The translations under genes were made by a program, and so were the position numbers. Of a stretch of 35,478 nt of DNA, positions 24,128 to 32,112 are shown one piece after another (position 1 is the first letter of the stretch; each line of letters begins with the position of its first letter). The DNA is from an uncultured Faecalibacterium sp. (GTDB lineage: Bacteria > Bacillota > Clostridia > Oscillospirales > Ruminococcaceae), in the NCBI GenBank assembly GCA_900772565.1, contig CAAHET010000047.1, positions 1 to 35,478 of the forward strand, in the 5' to 3' direction. The notes beneath the pieces were generated by a model that searched no databases, was not told the DNA's origin, and saw only the letters and a program-made list of their open reading frames with translations.

Positions 24128-25324
24128 ATGCCCGCAAAATTTGAACTGATCGCGCCCTGCTTTTTCGGGTGCGAATCCACCGCTAAATTTGAGCTGACCC
24201 GCATCGGCGCAGAGAACATCCGGGTGGAGGATGGCCGTCTGAGCTTCTGCGGCGGGGCAGAGATGATCGCCGCCGCAAACCTCAACCTGCGCACCGTGGA
24301 GCGCGTGATGCTGCTGCTGGCACGCTACAAGGCCACCACCTTCGACGAGCTGTTCGACGGCGTGTATTCTATCCCGTGGGAGGAGTTTCTGCCTGCGGAC
24401 GCCGCCTTCCCGGTTACCGGCTCTTCCCTGAACAGCCAGCTGACCAGCATTCCCGCCTGCCAGAGCGTCATCAAAAAGGCGGTGGTCAAGCGCCTGATGA
24501 AGGGTCACCGTACCACCGTGCTGCCCGAGAGCGGCGTGGAGTACAAGGTGCGCTTTATGCTGCGCAAAAATGTGTGCGAGATCATGCTGGACACCACCGG
24601 CGAGGGCCTGCACAAGCGCGGTTACCGCCGCAACGCCATGGAAGCCCCCCTGCGCGAGACGCTGGCGGCGACCATCGCCGACCTTGGCCGTGTGCGCCGC
24701 GACAGCTTGGTAGAGGACCCCTTCTGCGGCAGCGGCACCCTGCTGATCGAAGCCGCGCAGAAGGCCATGAACATCGCCCCGGGTCTGAAGCGCCGCTTTG
24801 CCGCCGAGCGTTACAGCTTTGTGCCCGCCGCCCTGTGGGCGGAGCAGCGCCAGAAGGCACTGGCAGAGTCCAAACTGGACGTGGGCTTTGAAGCCTTCGG
24901 CTACGATATCGACCCCGCCGCCGTGGCACAGGCCAACGCCAACGCCAAGCTGGCGGGTGTGGAGAACCGCTGCCACTTTGAGGTGGCGGATGTTGCCACC
25001 TTTGCCGCAAAGCCGGAAGCCATCGTGCTGACGAACCCCCCGTATGGCGAGCGTCTGGGCACCATTGAGGGCGCTGCCAAGCTGGCGCGCACGCTGGGAC
25101 AGCAGATGGAAGCCAGCCCCTGCGCTGGTCTGTACGCCATTACCGCCGATATGGACTTTGAGCTGCACTACGGCAAGCGCGCCAACAAGCGCCGCAAGAT
25201 GTACAACGGCATGATCCCCTGCCAGCTGTATATGTACTATAACGCCCCCAAGACCGAAAAGGTGGCAAAGCCCATGCCCAAGTCCGGCTTTGACGGCAAG
25301 CGCACCCATTTTGAAAAGAAGTAA
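24128..25324 (+). CDS. THUMP-domain class I RNA methyltransferase (RlmL/YpsC-like, rRNA guanine-N2)
   Basis: A 398-residue SAM-dependent methyltransferase. The N-terminal part (about 1-160, MPAKFELIAPCFFGCESTAKFEL) is a ferredoxin-like plus THUMP RNA-binding region. The Rossmann domain carries SAM motif I VEDPFCGSGTLLIEAA (DPFCGSG from residue 197) and the catalytic NPPYGERLG (303-306, NPPY), typical of base-amino methylation. These features fit the COG0116 group (RlmL N-terminal half/YpsC), which modifies guanine N2 in 23S rRNA; the exact target is inferred. The ribosome site is AAAGGAA 6 bases upstream. It has its own strong terminator at 25400. No promoter was identified in the 95 bases before it; the preceding terminator suggests there must be one, or read-through. 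Confidence 0.9.
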   Translation: MPAKFELIAPCFFGCESTAKFELTRIGAENIRVEDGRLSFCGGAEMIAAANLNLRTVERVMLLLARYKATTFDELFDGVYSIPWEEFLPADAAFPVTGSSLNSQLTSIPACQSVIKKAVVKRLMKGHRTTVLPESGVEYKVRFMLRKNVCEIMLDTTGEGLHKRGYRRNAMEAPLRETLAATIADLGRVRRDSLVEDPFCGSGTLLIEAAQKAMNIAPGLKRRFAAERYSFVPAALWAEQRQKALAESKLDVGFEAFGYDIDPAAVAQANANAKLAGVENRCHFEVADVATFAAKPEAIVLTNPPYGERLGTIEGAAKLARTLGQQMEASPCAGLYAITADMDFELHYGKRANKRRKMYNGMIPCQLYMYYNAPKTEKVAKPMPKSGFDGKRTHFEKK

Positions 25325-25399
25325 GGGCATTTGACCGCCGCCCCCGGCGGACATTGCACCGGAAAAGTGTGTCTTTTGCCGGGAAAATCCAGCACAAAC

Positions 25400-25448
25400 A
25401 CCCGCAGCCTGTCTTTTGCACAAAAGAGACGGCCTGCGGGTATTTTTT
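25400..25448 (+). terminator. Rho-independent terminator after the methyltransferase gene
   Basis: ACCCGCAG (25400-25407) pairs with CTGCGGGT (25434-25441), with an inner stem of GTCTTTT/AAAAGAGAC, then six T. Confidence 0.9.
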
Positions 25449-25514
25449 GTTGGAGAAAACGATTTCACAAAATTCGGCATAATGACAAATTACGGCAGTT
25501 TTTGCATCCGGTAG

Positions 25515-25543
25515 TTGCGTTGCCGAACAAAAAGGATTATACT
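25515..25543 (+). promoter_or_regulatory. Possible sigma-A promoter of the DUF5685-like gene
   Basis: TTGCGT (25515-25520) and TATACT (25538-25543) are 17 bases apart. The -10 is good, the -35 weak. Position after a terminator and 54 bases before the start supports it. Confidence 0.5.
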
Positions 25544-25596
25544 AACCTTATTGACCACAGGATACAAAAACTGTACAGAAAGGATGGCTGGCTCTT

Positions 25597-26466
25597 ATGA
25601 AGGGACGGATGCGGCCCTATCTGCCGGAACTGACGATCCGGGACTACAACACCTATATGCGTTACCTCCGGGGGGTGCGGCGGCAGATGTACAAGTCTTA
25701 CGGCTTCTACGCCTGCCATCTGCTGCGCACCAACGGGGTGCTGTTTGCCATCCTGTCCGATAGTCTGGCGGGGCGTATGCCCACCTGCAAACGGCAGCGG
25801 GTGCCCGGTACGCCGTTCCAGCGCAGCATGATGTGCCAGACGCTGGGCATCCGGCAGGCGGCGCAGGTGGAGATCCTGATGGGCTGGCATAACCTGCAGG
25901 ACCGCAAGTACAGCGAGCTGCGCCCGGCTAAGCGCTTGCGCCGTGCAGCGGACAAGCTGCTGCTGCGCCGCGCCTACGACAAAGCCCGGCAGGAGAACCC
26001 GGCACTGGAACGGCTGTTTGCGCAGGAGCGGGAGCAGGCGGTGGTGCAGATGAACCTGAGCGCCAAAAACTATGCCCTTGCCGCCGAGCCCATGAGCAAC
26101 ATCTACGGCGCTTTGTACTCCACGCTGGCTACGGACGACAACAACCAGCGCAAGAGTATGCGGTACATTGGCAGCTGTATCGGCCGCATTTTCTATCTGC
26201 TGGATAAGGCCGAGCGCTTTGAGACCGACCGCCGCAACGGTCAGTACAACGTGTTTGTGGTCAACGAGCTCAACGGGCAGGCTGCCGCCATGGAGAACGC
26301 CCGGCGGCAGGCGCTGGCTGCGGTCAATGACCTGATGCGGGCGTACAAAATGCTGGACCTCAAGCTGAACGACACCCTGCTGAACAATATCATGATCCTG
26401 GGCCTGCAGCACGCGGTCTACCCGCTGGAACAGGATGTAGATACCGAAAAATGGGAGATCCCATGA
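25597..26466 (+). CDS. DUF5685-like protein, divergent
   Basis: A 289-residue protein, helical throughout with no signal peptide. The opening (MRPYLPELTIRDYNTYMRYLRGVRRQMYKSYG) resembles DUF5685 proteins, in which the corresponding region normally reads YCGLCxxM and holds paired cysteines; here it is LRGVRRQ, so the proposed metal/cofactor cysteines are gone. The C-terminal SMRYIGSCIGRIFYLLDKAERFETDRRNGQYNVF keeps the family's YxLDAxDDxxxDxxxGxYN pattern in weakened form. Function is unknown. The family match is from memory of its pattern, not from a search. The ribosome site AAAGGA lies about 12 bases upstream. It overlaps the next gene by ATGA. Confidence 0.7.
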   Translation: MKGRMRPYLPELTIRDYNTYMRYLRGVRRQMYKSYGFYACHLLRTNGVLFAILSDSLAGRMPTCKRQRVPGTPFQRSMMCQTLGIRQAAQVEILMGWHNLQDRKYSELRPAKRLRRAADKLLLRRAYDKARQENPALERLFAQEREQAVVQMNLSAKNYALAAEPMSNIYGALYSTLATDDNNQRKSMRYIGSCIGRIFYLLDKAERFETDRRNGQYNVFVVNELNGQAAAMENARRQALAAVNDLMRAYKMLDLKLNDTLLNNIMILGLQHAVYPLEQDVDTEKWEIP

Positions 26467-27020
26467 AGAAACGAAAAAGCAAAAGCTGGGCCATGGCCTA
26501 CTGCGGCATGGCAGCGGCACTGTGCGTGGCACTGATGCTGCTGGGCACCATCATCCCCATTGCCATGTTCATTGCACCGGCGGTGGCCAGCTTTCTCATT
26601 GCAACGGTGTGCATGGAGTGCGGCATCACCATGGCGTGGACGGCCTACGCCGCCGTCAGCCTGCTGGCGCTGCTCTTTGTGCCGGATAAGGAGATCGCTC
26701 TGATCTTCACCGTGCTGCTGGGCTATTACCCGCTGGTCAAGCCCCGGTTTGACCGCATCCGCCCCCGGGCGTTGCAGCTGGTGTGCAAGCTGCTGCTGTG
26801 CAACGCGGCGGTGCTGGCGATGTACGGTCTGCTGCTGGTGGTAGTACCGGCGGGCAGCATTTCGCAGGAGCTGCGCACTACCGCGCTGGCAATGACCCTG
26901 CTCACGCTGGGCATGGGCAACGTGGCCTTTGCCCTGTACGACCGCGCCCTGTGCAATCTGCTGCTGCTGTACAAGCTGAAGTGGCAGCCCAAGCTGCATA
27001 AAATGCTGGGGATGCACTGA
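26463..27020 (+). CDS. Multi-pass membrane protein of unknown function
   Basis: A 185-residue protein. The basic N-terminus (MKKRKSKSW) is followed by about five membrane segments, near residues 11-33, 36-58, 61-80, 84-100 (broken by VPDKE) and 118-160. The C-terminus is basic (LYKLKWQPKLHKMLG). The N-terminal half (AYCGMAAALCVALMLLGT) recalls the substrate-binding subunits of ECF transporters, but no energising module is near, so this is only a guess. The start overlaps the preceding stop by ATGA, indicating coupling of the two products. Confidence 0.72.
   Translation: MKKRKSKSWAMAYCGMAAALCVALMLLGTIIPIAMFIAPAVASFLIATVCMECGITMAWTAYAAVSLLALLFVPDKEIALIFTVLLGYYPLVKPRFDRIRPRALQLVCKLLLCNAAVLAMYGLLLVVVPAGSISQELRTTALAMTLLTLGMGNVAFALYDRALCNLLLLYKLKWQPKLHKMLGMH
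26976..27004 (+). promoter_or_regulatory. Weak candidate promoter for the glmS transcript
   Basis: CTGAAG (26976-26981) and TAAAAT (26999-27004) are spaced by 17 bases within the end of the preceding gene. The -35 matches only half the consensus. It would put transcription start about 55 bases before the ribozyme cleavage site. Read-through from upstream is the alternative. Confidence 0.3.
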
Positions 27021-27059
27021 GCAAAAAACATTGAAAGAAGGAATGTGTACCACAAGCTG

Positions 27060-27220
27060 ACGCAAAGCGCCGGGCCACGCGGGTGACAGCCGTGAGGGTG
27101 ACGAGGAGAGGAATCATCGAAAGATTCGGCGGGTGTTTCTCCGGCTGAGGGCTATACCAGCCGCAGAACAGGGCAAAAACCGGCAGCAATACCGGAACAG
27201 AACCCTGCAAAGAAAGCCAT
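27060..27220 (+). ncRNA. glmS ribozyme: glmS ribozyme (GlcN6P-activated self-cleaving riboswitch)
   Basis: The leader of glmS contains the conserved ribozyme core in order. These are GCGCC at 27067-27071, preceded by the cleavable A (cut between A27066 and G27067); GTGACGAGGAGAGG at 27098-27111; ATCATCGAAAGATTCGGCGG; CTCCGGCTGAGG; and a P3/P4 region closed by CAGGG/CCCTG with an inner CCGG/CCGG pair. Glucosamine-6-phosphate acts as the cofactor for self-cleavage, after which the mRNA is degraded, so the product of GlmS shuts off its own gene. The placement about 240 bases before glmS on the same strand matches the known class. It is the only function I see in the 283-base gap; 27221-27303 holds only leader and the glmS ribosome site. 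Confidence 0.95.
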
Positions 27221-27303
27221 ACAAGAACATAGACTTTGATAGAGGAAACTGACTGTGCAGCAGCGCATTTCGGCGCGCCGCAGTCGGTCTGGAGGTATTT
27301 TGT

Positions 27304-29124
27304 ATGTGTGGCATTGTAGGTTATGTCGGGATGCGCAGCGCCCAGCAGGTGCTGCTGGACGGTTTGGAAAAACTGGAGTACCGCGGGTACGATTCTGCCG
27401 GTGTGGCGCTCACCCAGCGGGACGGTATCCGCGTGGTCAAAAGCAAGGGACGGCTCGCCACCCTGCGCAGCAAGCTGGAAGAGCTGGCACTGCCCCAGAG
27501 CGGCTGCGGCATCGGTCATACCCGCTGGGCGACCCACGGCGAGCCCAGCGACGTGAACAGCCACCCGCACTCTACGCCCCGGGTCAGCATCGTGCACAAC
27601 GGCATTATTGAAAACTACGGCGCTTTGAAGGAGCGTCTGGTCGCCAAGGGCTACACCTTTGCCAGCGAAACCGACACCGAGGTACTGGTAAAGCTCATCG
27701 ACAGCTGCTATCACGGCGAGCCGCTGCAGGCGTTGCAGGCTGCGCTTGCCAAGGTGCGGGGCAGCTACGCGCTGGCGGTGCTGTTCAAGGACTACCCGGA
27801 CACCATCTTCGCGGTCAAGCGGGAAAGCCCGCTCATTGTGGGCTGGGGCGAGGGCGAAAACTTTGTGGCTTCGGATATCCCGGCGCTGCTCAAATACACC
27901 CGCAGGTACAGCGTGCTGGAAGAAGGGGACATGGCTGTGTGCACGGCACAGGGCATCCGCTTCTACAACGAGTTCGGCGAGGCGGTGGAGCGCGAAAAGC
28001 TGACCGCAGACTGGGACATGGAAGCAGCCGAAAAGGGCGGCTACCCCCACTTTATGCTCAAGGAGATCAACGAGGAGCCTGCCGCCATCACGGCAACGGT
28101 CAGTCCCCGGGTGGAGAACGGCCTGCCGGAGCTGCGCATCCCGGAACTGACGGACAAAATGCTGCGCAGCATCGGCACGGTGCATCTGGTGGGCTGCGGC
28201 ACAGCCATGCACGCCGGTATGGTGGGCAAGACCGCCATTGAAGCGCTGGCGCGGGTGCCCGCACAGGTGGATATCGCCAGCGAGTTCCGCTACCGCGACC
28301 CCATCCTGAAGCCGGAAGATCTGGTCATCATCATCAGCCAGTCCGGCGAGACCAGCGATACGCTGGCCGCCCTCAAGCTTGCCAAAAGCCGGGGCGTGCC
28401 GGTGCTGGCCATCGTGAACGTGGTGGGCAGCAGCATTGCCCGGGCGGCGGATTACGTCATGTACACCTATGCAGGGCCGGAGATCGCCGTGGCGTCCACC
28501 AAGGCCTATATGGTGCAGCTGTGCGTGCTGTACCTGTTTGCCCTGCGTCTGGCCTATGCGCGGGGGCAGCTGACCGAGGAAAAGACCAAGTACTACACCG
28601 CCCAGCTGCTCCACGCATCCGAGGTCATCAAGCCCCGCCTTGCAGACTGCGAGCAGATCAAGTACCTTGCCAGCCGCTATGTGAACACCCAGAGCTGCTT
28701 TTTCATCGGGCGCGGGTTCGACTATGCCCTCTCGCTGGAGGGCAGCCTGAAGCTGAAGGAGATCAGCTATGTGCACTCGGATGCCTACGCCGCAGGCGAG
28801 CTGAAGCACGGCACCATCAGCCTGATCACGGACGGCGTGCCGGTCATCGCGCTGGCGACCCAGAAAAACGTCTACGAAAAGACCATCTCCAACGCCAAGG
28901 AGACCCGCAGCCGCGGCGCACGGGTGCTGCTGTTCACCACCAAGGACGCAGAAGTGCCGGAGGGCGTTGCCACCGAGGTCATCCGCTTGGACGAGTATGA
29001 CGACATCCTGATGCCGTTACAGCTCATCGTGCCGTTACAGCTGTTCGCCTACTATATGGCGGTGCTGCGCGGCTGCGACGTGGATAAGCCCCGCAACCTT
29101 GCCAAGAGCGTAACGGTGGAGTGA
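27304..29124 (+). CDS. glmS: Glutamine-fructose-6-phosphate aminotransferase (isomerizing)
   Basis: A 606-residue enzyme that makes glucosamine 6-phosphate from fructose 6-phosphate and glutamine, the first step toward UDP-GlcNAc and peptidoglycan. Met-Cys start MCGIVGYVG gives the catalytic Cys2 of the N-terminal glutaminase after Met removal. GIGHTRWATHGEPS and VHNGIIENY are class II amidotransferase motifs. Two SIS sugar-isomerase domains follow, with VGCGTAMHAGMVGK, ISQSGETSDTL, the loop AVASTKAYMVQL, and the C-terminal DVDKPRNLAKSVTVE. Full length. GGAGG lies just upstream of the ATG. It is controlled by the ribozyme in its leader and ends at a terminator at 29146. Confidence 0.98.
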   Translation: MCGIVGYVGMRSAQQVLLDGLEKLEYRGYDSAGVALTQRDGIRVVKSKGRLATLRSKLEELALPQSGCGIGHTRWATHGEPSDVNSHPHSTPRVSIVHNGIIENYGALKERLVAKGYTFASETDTEVLVKLIDSCYHGEPLQALQAALAKVRGSYALAVLFKDYPDTIFAVKRESPLIVGWGEGENFVASDIPALLKYTRRYSVLEEGDMAVCTAQGIRFYNEFGEAVEREKLTADWDMEAAEKGGYPHFMLKEINEEPAAITATVSPRVENGLPELRIPELTDKMLRSIGTVHLVGCGTAMHAGMVGKTAIEALARVPAQVDIASEFRYRDPILKPEDLVIIISQSGETSDTLAALKLAKSRGVPVLAIVNVVGSSIARAADYVMYTYAGPEIAVASTKAYMVQLCVLYLFALRLAYARGQLTEEKTKYYTAQLLHASEVIKPRLADCEQIKYLASRYVNTQSCFFIGRGFDYALSLEGSLKLKEISYVHSDAYAAGELKHGTISLITDGVPVIALATQKNVYEKTISNAKETRSRGARVLLFTTKDAEVPEGVATEVIRLDEYDDILMPLQLIVPLQLFAYYMAVLRGCDVDKPRNLAKSVTVE

Positions 29125-29145
29125 TAGGGGAAGAATAAGATTTAG

Positions 29146-29175
29146 AATGGTCTCTGCTGCGCTCTGACCATTTTT
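29146..29175 (+). terminator. Probable Rho-independent terminator after glmS
   Basis: AATGGTC (29146-29152) pairs with GACCATT (29166-29172), followed by a T run to 29175. It lies 21 bases past the glmS stop. Confidence 0.75.
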
Positions 29176-29198
29176 AGCGGAAGAATATTTTTAATTTT

Positions 29199-29326
29199 AC
29201 AAGTCTGGAAAATCTGCGGAGCTTGTCGGGGCAAAGCCCCTCCATCTGCTTGCGCAGACCGCTCTGCCGCTTAAAAGCCCCACTGGGGCTTTCATTGCTG
29301 CGCAAACGCGGATTTTCCAGACTTGT
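29199..29326. repeat. 128-base element with 20-base terminal inverted repeats (MITE-like)
   Basis: The ends ACAAGTCTGGAAAATC... (29199-29218) and its inverse ...GATTTTCCAGACTTGT (29307-29326) match at 19 of 20 positions. Inside are smaller hairpins: GGGGC-AAA-GCCCC near 29230, TCTGC-TTGC-GCAGA near 29251, and AGCCCC-AC-TGGGGCT near 29277. No open frame is present. The layout is that of a non-autonomous transposable element or a strongly folded RNA. No clear target-site duplication is seen. It lies between two terminators of convergent genes. Confidence 0.7.
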
Positions 29327-29339
29327 CTTTTCACGGGAA

Positions 29340-29383
29340 AACACAAAACCGCCCGCTGCACGAAATACTGTGCAGCGGGCGGT
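29340..29383 (-). terminator. Rho-independent terminator of the BIG2 surface-protein gene
   Basis: ACCGCCCGCTGCAC (29348-29361) pairs perfectly over 14 bases with GTGCAGCGGGCGGT (29370-29383). On the minus strand a T-rich stretch follows (TTTTGTGTTTT), 23 bases past the stop. Confidence 0.9.
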
Positions 29384-29405
29384 CGTTTATGCAGGGGAAG
29401 GGCGC

Positions 29406-30932
29406 TTACCAGAACCAGTAGCGCTTTTTGAATACGATGTAGGCAATGGCGATGAGGATCACCACCACGCCGCCTGCGATGAAGAAGGTCCAGTTGATAG
29501 CACCGAACCGCAGGTTCTGGTTGGTCAGCAGATAGCGGCCGGCAGTGTCGGCGGTGATCACGCCGTCCTTGTAGCTGTTCAGGTACTGCCACTTGTTGCT
29601 GATGGTGTTGTACAGGTACAGGCGGGAGTAGGTGCTCACATCCAGTTCCAGCTGCACTGCGCAGGGAAGGGTACGGCCGTTGTCCAGCTCAAACTCCAGT
29701 CCCTCTTCGCTCTCGGTAAAGGTGATGGCGGTGTCGATCTCGCTGGTGGTGCTCTTTACGTCCTTGCCGGAAATGTTCAGGGTGTAGCCGTCACCCACCA
29801 CGCACAGGGTCTTGCCAGTGGTGCGCAGGGCGTTCAAAATCTCGCCGGTCACGGTGGGCACTTCAGACTGGGCGAACACCACCTGATCCTCCGTGCTGTC
29901 CTGAATGGTCTGCACCACAGGATCCAGCGGGATGGTGTTGCTGTCGTCCGGGGTATCGGTGCCGGCATTGCTGTTGTCGCTGCCGGAAGAGGCATCTGCC
30001 GAGCGGTTCACGATGACCGTGACCATGGCAGTGGCCTTGCCGTTGGAGATGGTAATGGAGGTAGAACCGGTGCCTACCGCCGTGACCACGCCCGTGGGGC
30101 TGACCGTGGCAATGCTGCTGTTGCCGGACTTGAAGGTGAAGGACTGGGATGCACTGGCAGGGGTGGCCTTAGCCGTGATGGTACGGGTGGCACCGGGCTT
30201 GAGCACGATGTAGTTCGTGTTGGGGGTGATCACCTGACCGCTGTTGCTTGGCGAGGTGCTGGCGGCACTGCCAGAGGATTCCGTGGGCAGGGCAAGCACC
30301 GTGACGGTGGTGGTGGCTACCACCGAGCCGCAGGTGGCGGTAATGGTGGCTTTGCCGGGGGCTACGCCGGTCACGCGGCCAAAGCTGTTCACCGTGGCCA
30401 CCTTCTCATTAGAGGAGGTCAGGGTGACGGTGGCGTAGTTGGAGGCAGAGCTGGGGCGCACCTGCAGCGAAGCCGACACCGAGTTGCCTACATAAATGGT
30501 GTTAGAGGAGAGGGCAAGGTCCATCTCGGTAACGATCATGGAAGAGTCCATGGAGACCACGATGGTGTAGGCGCAGATCTGGTTGCCGGCTGCTGCCGTA
30601 ATGGTGGCAGTACCAACGCCCACAGCCTGTACCACGCCGCTGTTGCTGACGGTCAGCACGCTGCTGTCATCGGTCAAAAAGACCACAGAGTCGGTGCTGT
30701 AACTGGGCTTGACCACGGGGGATAGCTGCTGCGAAGCGCCCAGCAGCATATTAGCAGAGTAGCTGCCGGGGGCAATGCTTTCGGCGGGGATGTCCTTGGA
30801 CCATGGCAGCGAAATGCCATTCTGCTCCTCAATCGGCAGGCTGGCGGCAGCAGCGCTCAGGGCGGTGCCGCCGCATACCAGCACACCCAGCATCAGCACA
30901 CAGGCGGCCAGTCTCTTTGCGGTTCGAATCAT
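29406..30932 (-). CDS. Secreted, membrane-anchored protein with three BIG2 Ig-like domains
   Basis: A 508-residue protein. A signal peptide is clear (MIRTAKRLAACVLMLGVLV, cleavage near residue 29 after an Ala-rich stretch). Three bacterial Ig-like (BIG2) modules follow at about 62-127, 135-212 and 235-308, each with the GVVxAVGxGxATIT-type closing motif (GVVQAVGVGTATIT, GRVTGVAPGKATIT, GVVTAVGTGSTSIT). A Ser/Asp/Asn-rich linker (about 310-330) leads to a ~150-residue C-terminal beta-rich domain (about 335-475), a membrane segment (481-501) and a short KKRYWFW tail, so most of the protein faces outward. No sortase LPxTG is present. AGAGG lies about 10 bases before the ATG. It is the last gene of the export locus, 65 bases behind the HlyD-like adaptor, and may be a surface partner or receptor of it. 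Confidence 0.9.
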   Translation of the reverse strand: MIRTAKRLAACVLMLGVLVCGGTALSAAAASLPIEEQNGISLPWSKDIPAESIAPGSYSANMLLGASQQLSPVVKPSYSTDSVVFLTDDSSVLTVSNSGVVQAVGVGTATITAAAGNQICAYTIVVSMDSSMIVTEMDLALSSNTIYVGNSVSASLQVRPSSASNYATVTLTSSNEKVATVNSFGRVTGVAPGKATITATCGSVVATTTVTVLALPTESSGSAASTSPSNSGQVITPNTNYIVLKPGATRTITAKATPASASQSFTFKSGNSSIATVSPTGVVTAVGTGSTSITISNGKATAMVTVIVNRSADASSGSDNSNAGTDTPDDSNTIPLDPVVQTIQDSTEDQVVFAQSEVPTVTGEILNALRTTGKTLCVVGDGYTLNISGKDVKSTTSEIDTAITFTESEEGLEFELDNGRTLPCAVQLELDVSTYSRLYLYNTISNKWQYLNSYKDGVITADTAGRYLLTNQNLRFGAINWTFFIAGGVVVILIAIAYIVFKKRYWFW

Positions 30933-30997
30933 GTTGTTTGTACCTCTTTGGGGTGTTGTATAAGGGGGTCATCCTGCCGTGCTATGCGGTCCCGCCT

Positions 30998-32110
30998 TTA
31001 GCGGAACAGCACGCCCAGAGCCTCCATGGCATACTCAAAATAGGTGACCTGATCGTATTCCACGCGGGCAGTCACGCTCATACCGTTGGAAAGATCCACC
31101 TTGTCGCCGCTGCGGCTCACCACATAGGTGGCGTCGGGCTTGATGGTCATCTTGTAGTAGGAGGCGTTGCTGCTGGCGGTCACATCGCTGTCAATGGAAA
31201 CAACGGTGCCGGTCAGGGTGCCGTAGGAATACTCCGACAGGCCGGTGATGGCGATCTTGCAGGGGTCGCCGACGTGCAGCAGGGGGCGGTCGTTCACCGA
31301 CACCATCGCCACGATCTCCAGATCGTCGTTCTCGCTGGCAACGGTAGCCAGTGCGGAACCGGCGCTCAGCACCATGCCCTCCTTATAAGGGGTGTCCATG
31401 TGGATCACGCCGGAGGTGGGCGCATAGATGAAGTAATCGTTGGCTCCGGTGTTCAGGGAATCCAGCTGTGCCTGCAGGTTGTCCACATTGACCTGTGCGC
31501 TGGTGATGCTCTGGGAGATGGACTGCATGGTGGAGTAGTACAAAGATTCCAGCTCGCTCTGGTTCTGCTCCATCAAAGCCTTGATCTGGGTGTCGGAGTA
31601 ACCGGCAGCCTGATAGGTAGTGGCATCAAAGGTCTTTTGCGATACCTGACTTTTATAGGTCTGGTACTGGTAGTAATAGGGCTGATCGTCGGCGTTGGTC
31701 TCGTCGAAGTAGTTGGTGTCGTCCTGAATGCACTTGAGCAGCTTGTTGTACTGGTCCAGCTGCTTCTGGTAGATATCCAGCTGGCTCTGCAGGTTATCCT
31801 TCTGCATATCCAGATCAGTGCTCTTCAGGCGGGCGATCAGGTCGCCCTCGTTCACATAGCTGCCCTCGGAGACGTACAGCTCGGTGATGGAGCCGGAGTA
31901 GCTGGACATGATGTAGGTCTTGTTGGCGGCCTGCACCACACCGCTGTTCTGGCTGACATAGATGCGGTTGGTCCGGGTGCTCCAGATCACCAGAAAGATC
32001 ATAAACAGGCCGGTCAGAATGACAAAGGCGTACCCGTAGGGGGGCAGCTTTCTGTCCATCATGATCCGACGATCCTGCAGATCCGAAAGGTTCTGAATGG
32101 TTGTTGTCAT
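30998..32110 (-). CDS. HlyD-family secretion adaptor (membrane fusion protein)
   Basis: A 370-residue protein. A short cytoplasmic N-terminus is followed by a membrane anchor (about residues 26-45, YGYAFVILTGLFMIFLVIW). The first half of a lipoyl-like barrel follows (SGSITELYVSEGSYVNEGDLI), then a long coiled coil (about 95-220, LDMQKDNLQSQLDIYQKQLD ... VNVDNLQAQLDSL) and the second barrel half (APTSGVIHMDTPYKEGMVL, DRPLLHVGDPCKIAITG). This is the adaptor that works with peptidase-containing ABC exporters in Gram-positive bacteriocin and pheromone export. Only 2 bases separate it from the upstream GyrI-like gene, with GGAGA in the end of that gene as ribosome site. Substrate unknown. Confidence 0.9.
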   Translation of the reverse strand: MTTTIQNLSDLQDRRIMMDRKLPPYGYAFVILTGLFMIFLVIWSTRTNRIYVSQNSGVVQAANKTYIMSSYSGSITELYVSEGSYVNEGDLIARLKSTDLDMQKDNLQSQLDIYQKQLDQYNKLLKCIQDDTNYFDETNADDQPYYYQYQTYKSQVSQKTFDATTYQAAGYSDTQIKALMEQNQSELESLYYSTMQSISQSITSAQVNVDNLQAQLDSLNTGANDYFIYAPTSGVIHMDTPYKEGMVLSAGSALATVASENDDLEIVAMVSVNDRPLLHVGDPCKIAITGLSEYSYGTLTGTVVSIDSDVTASSNASYYKMTIKPDATYVVSRSGDKVDLSNGMSVTARVEYDQVTYFEYAMEALGVLFR

Positions 32111-32112
32111 AA

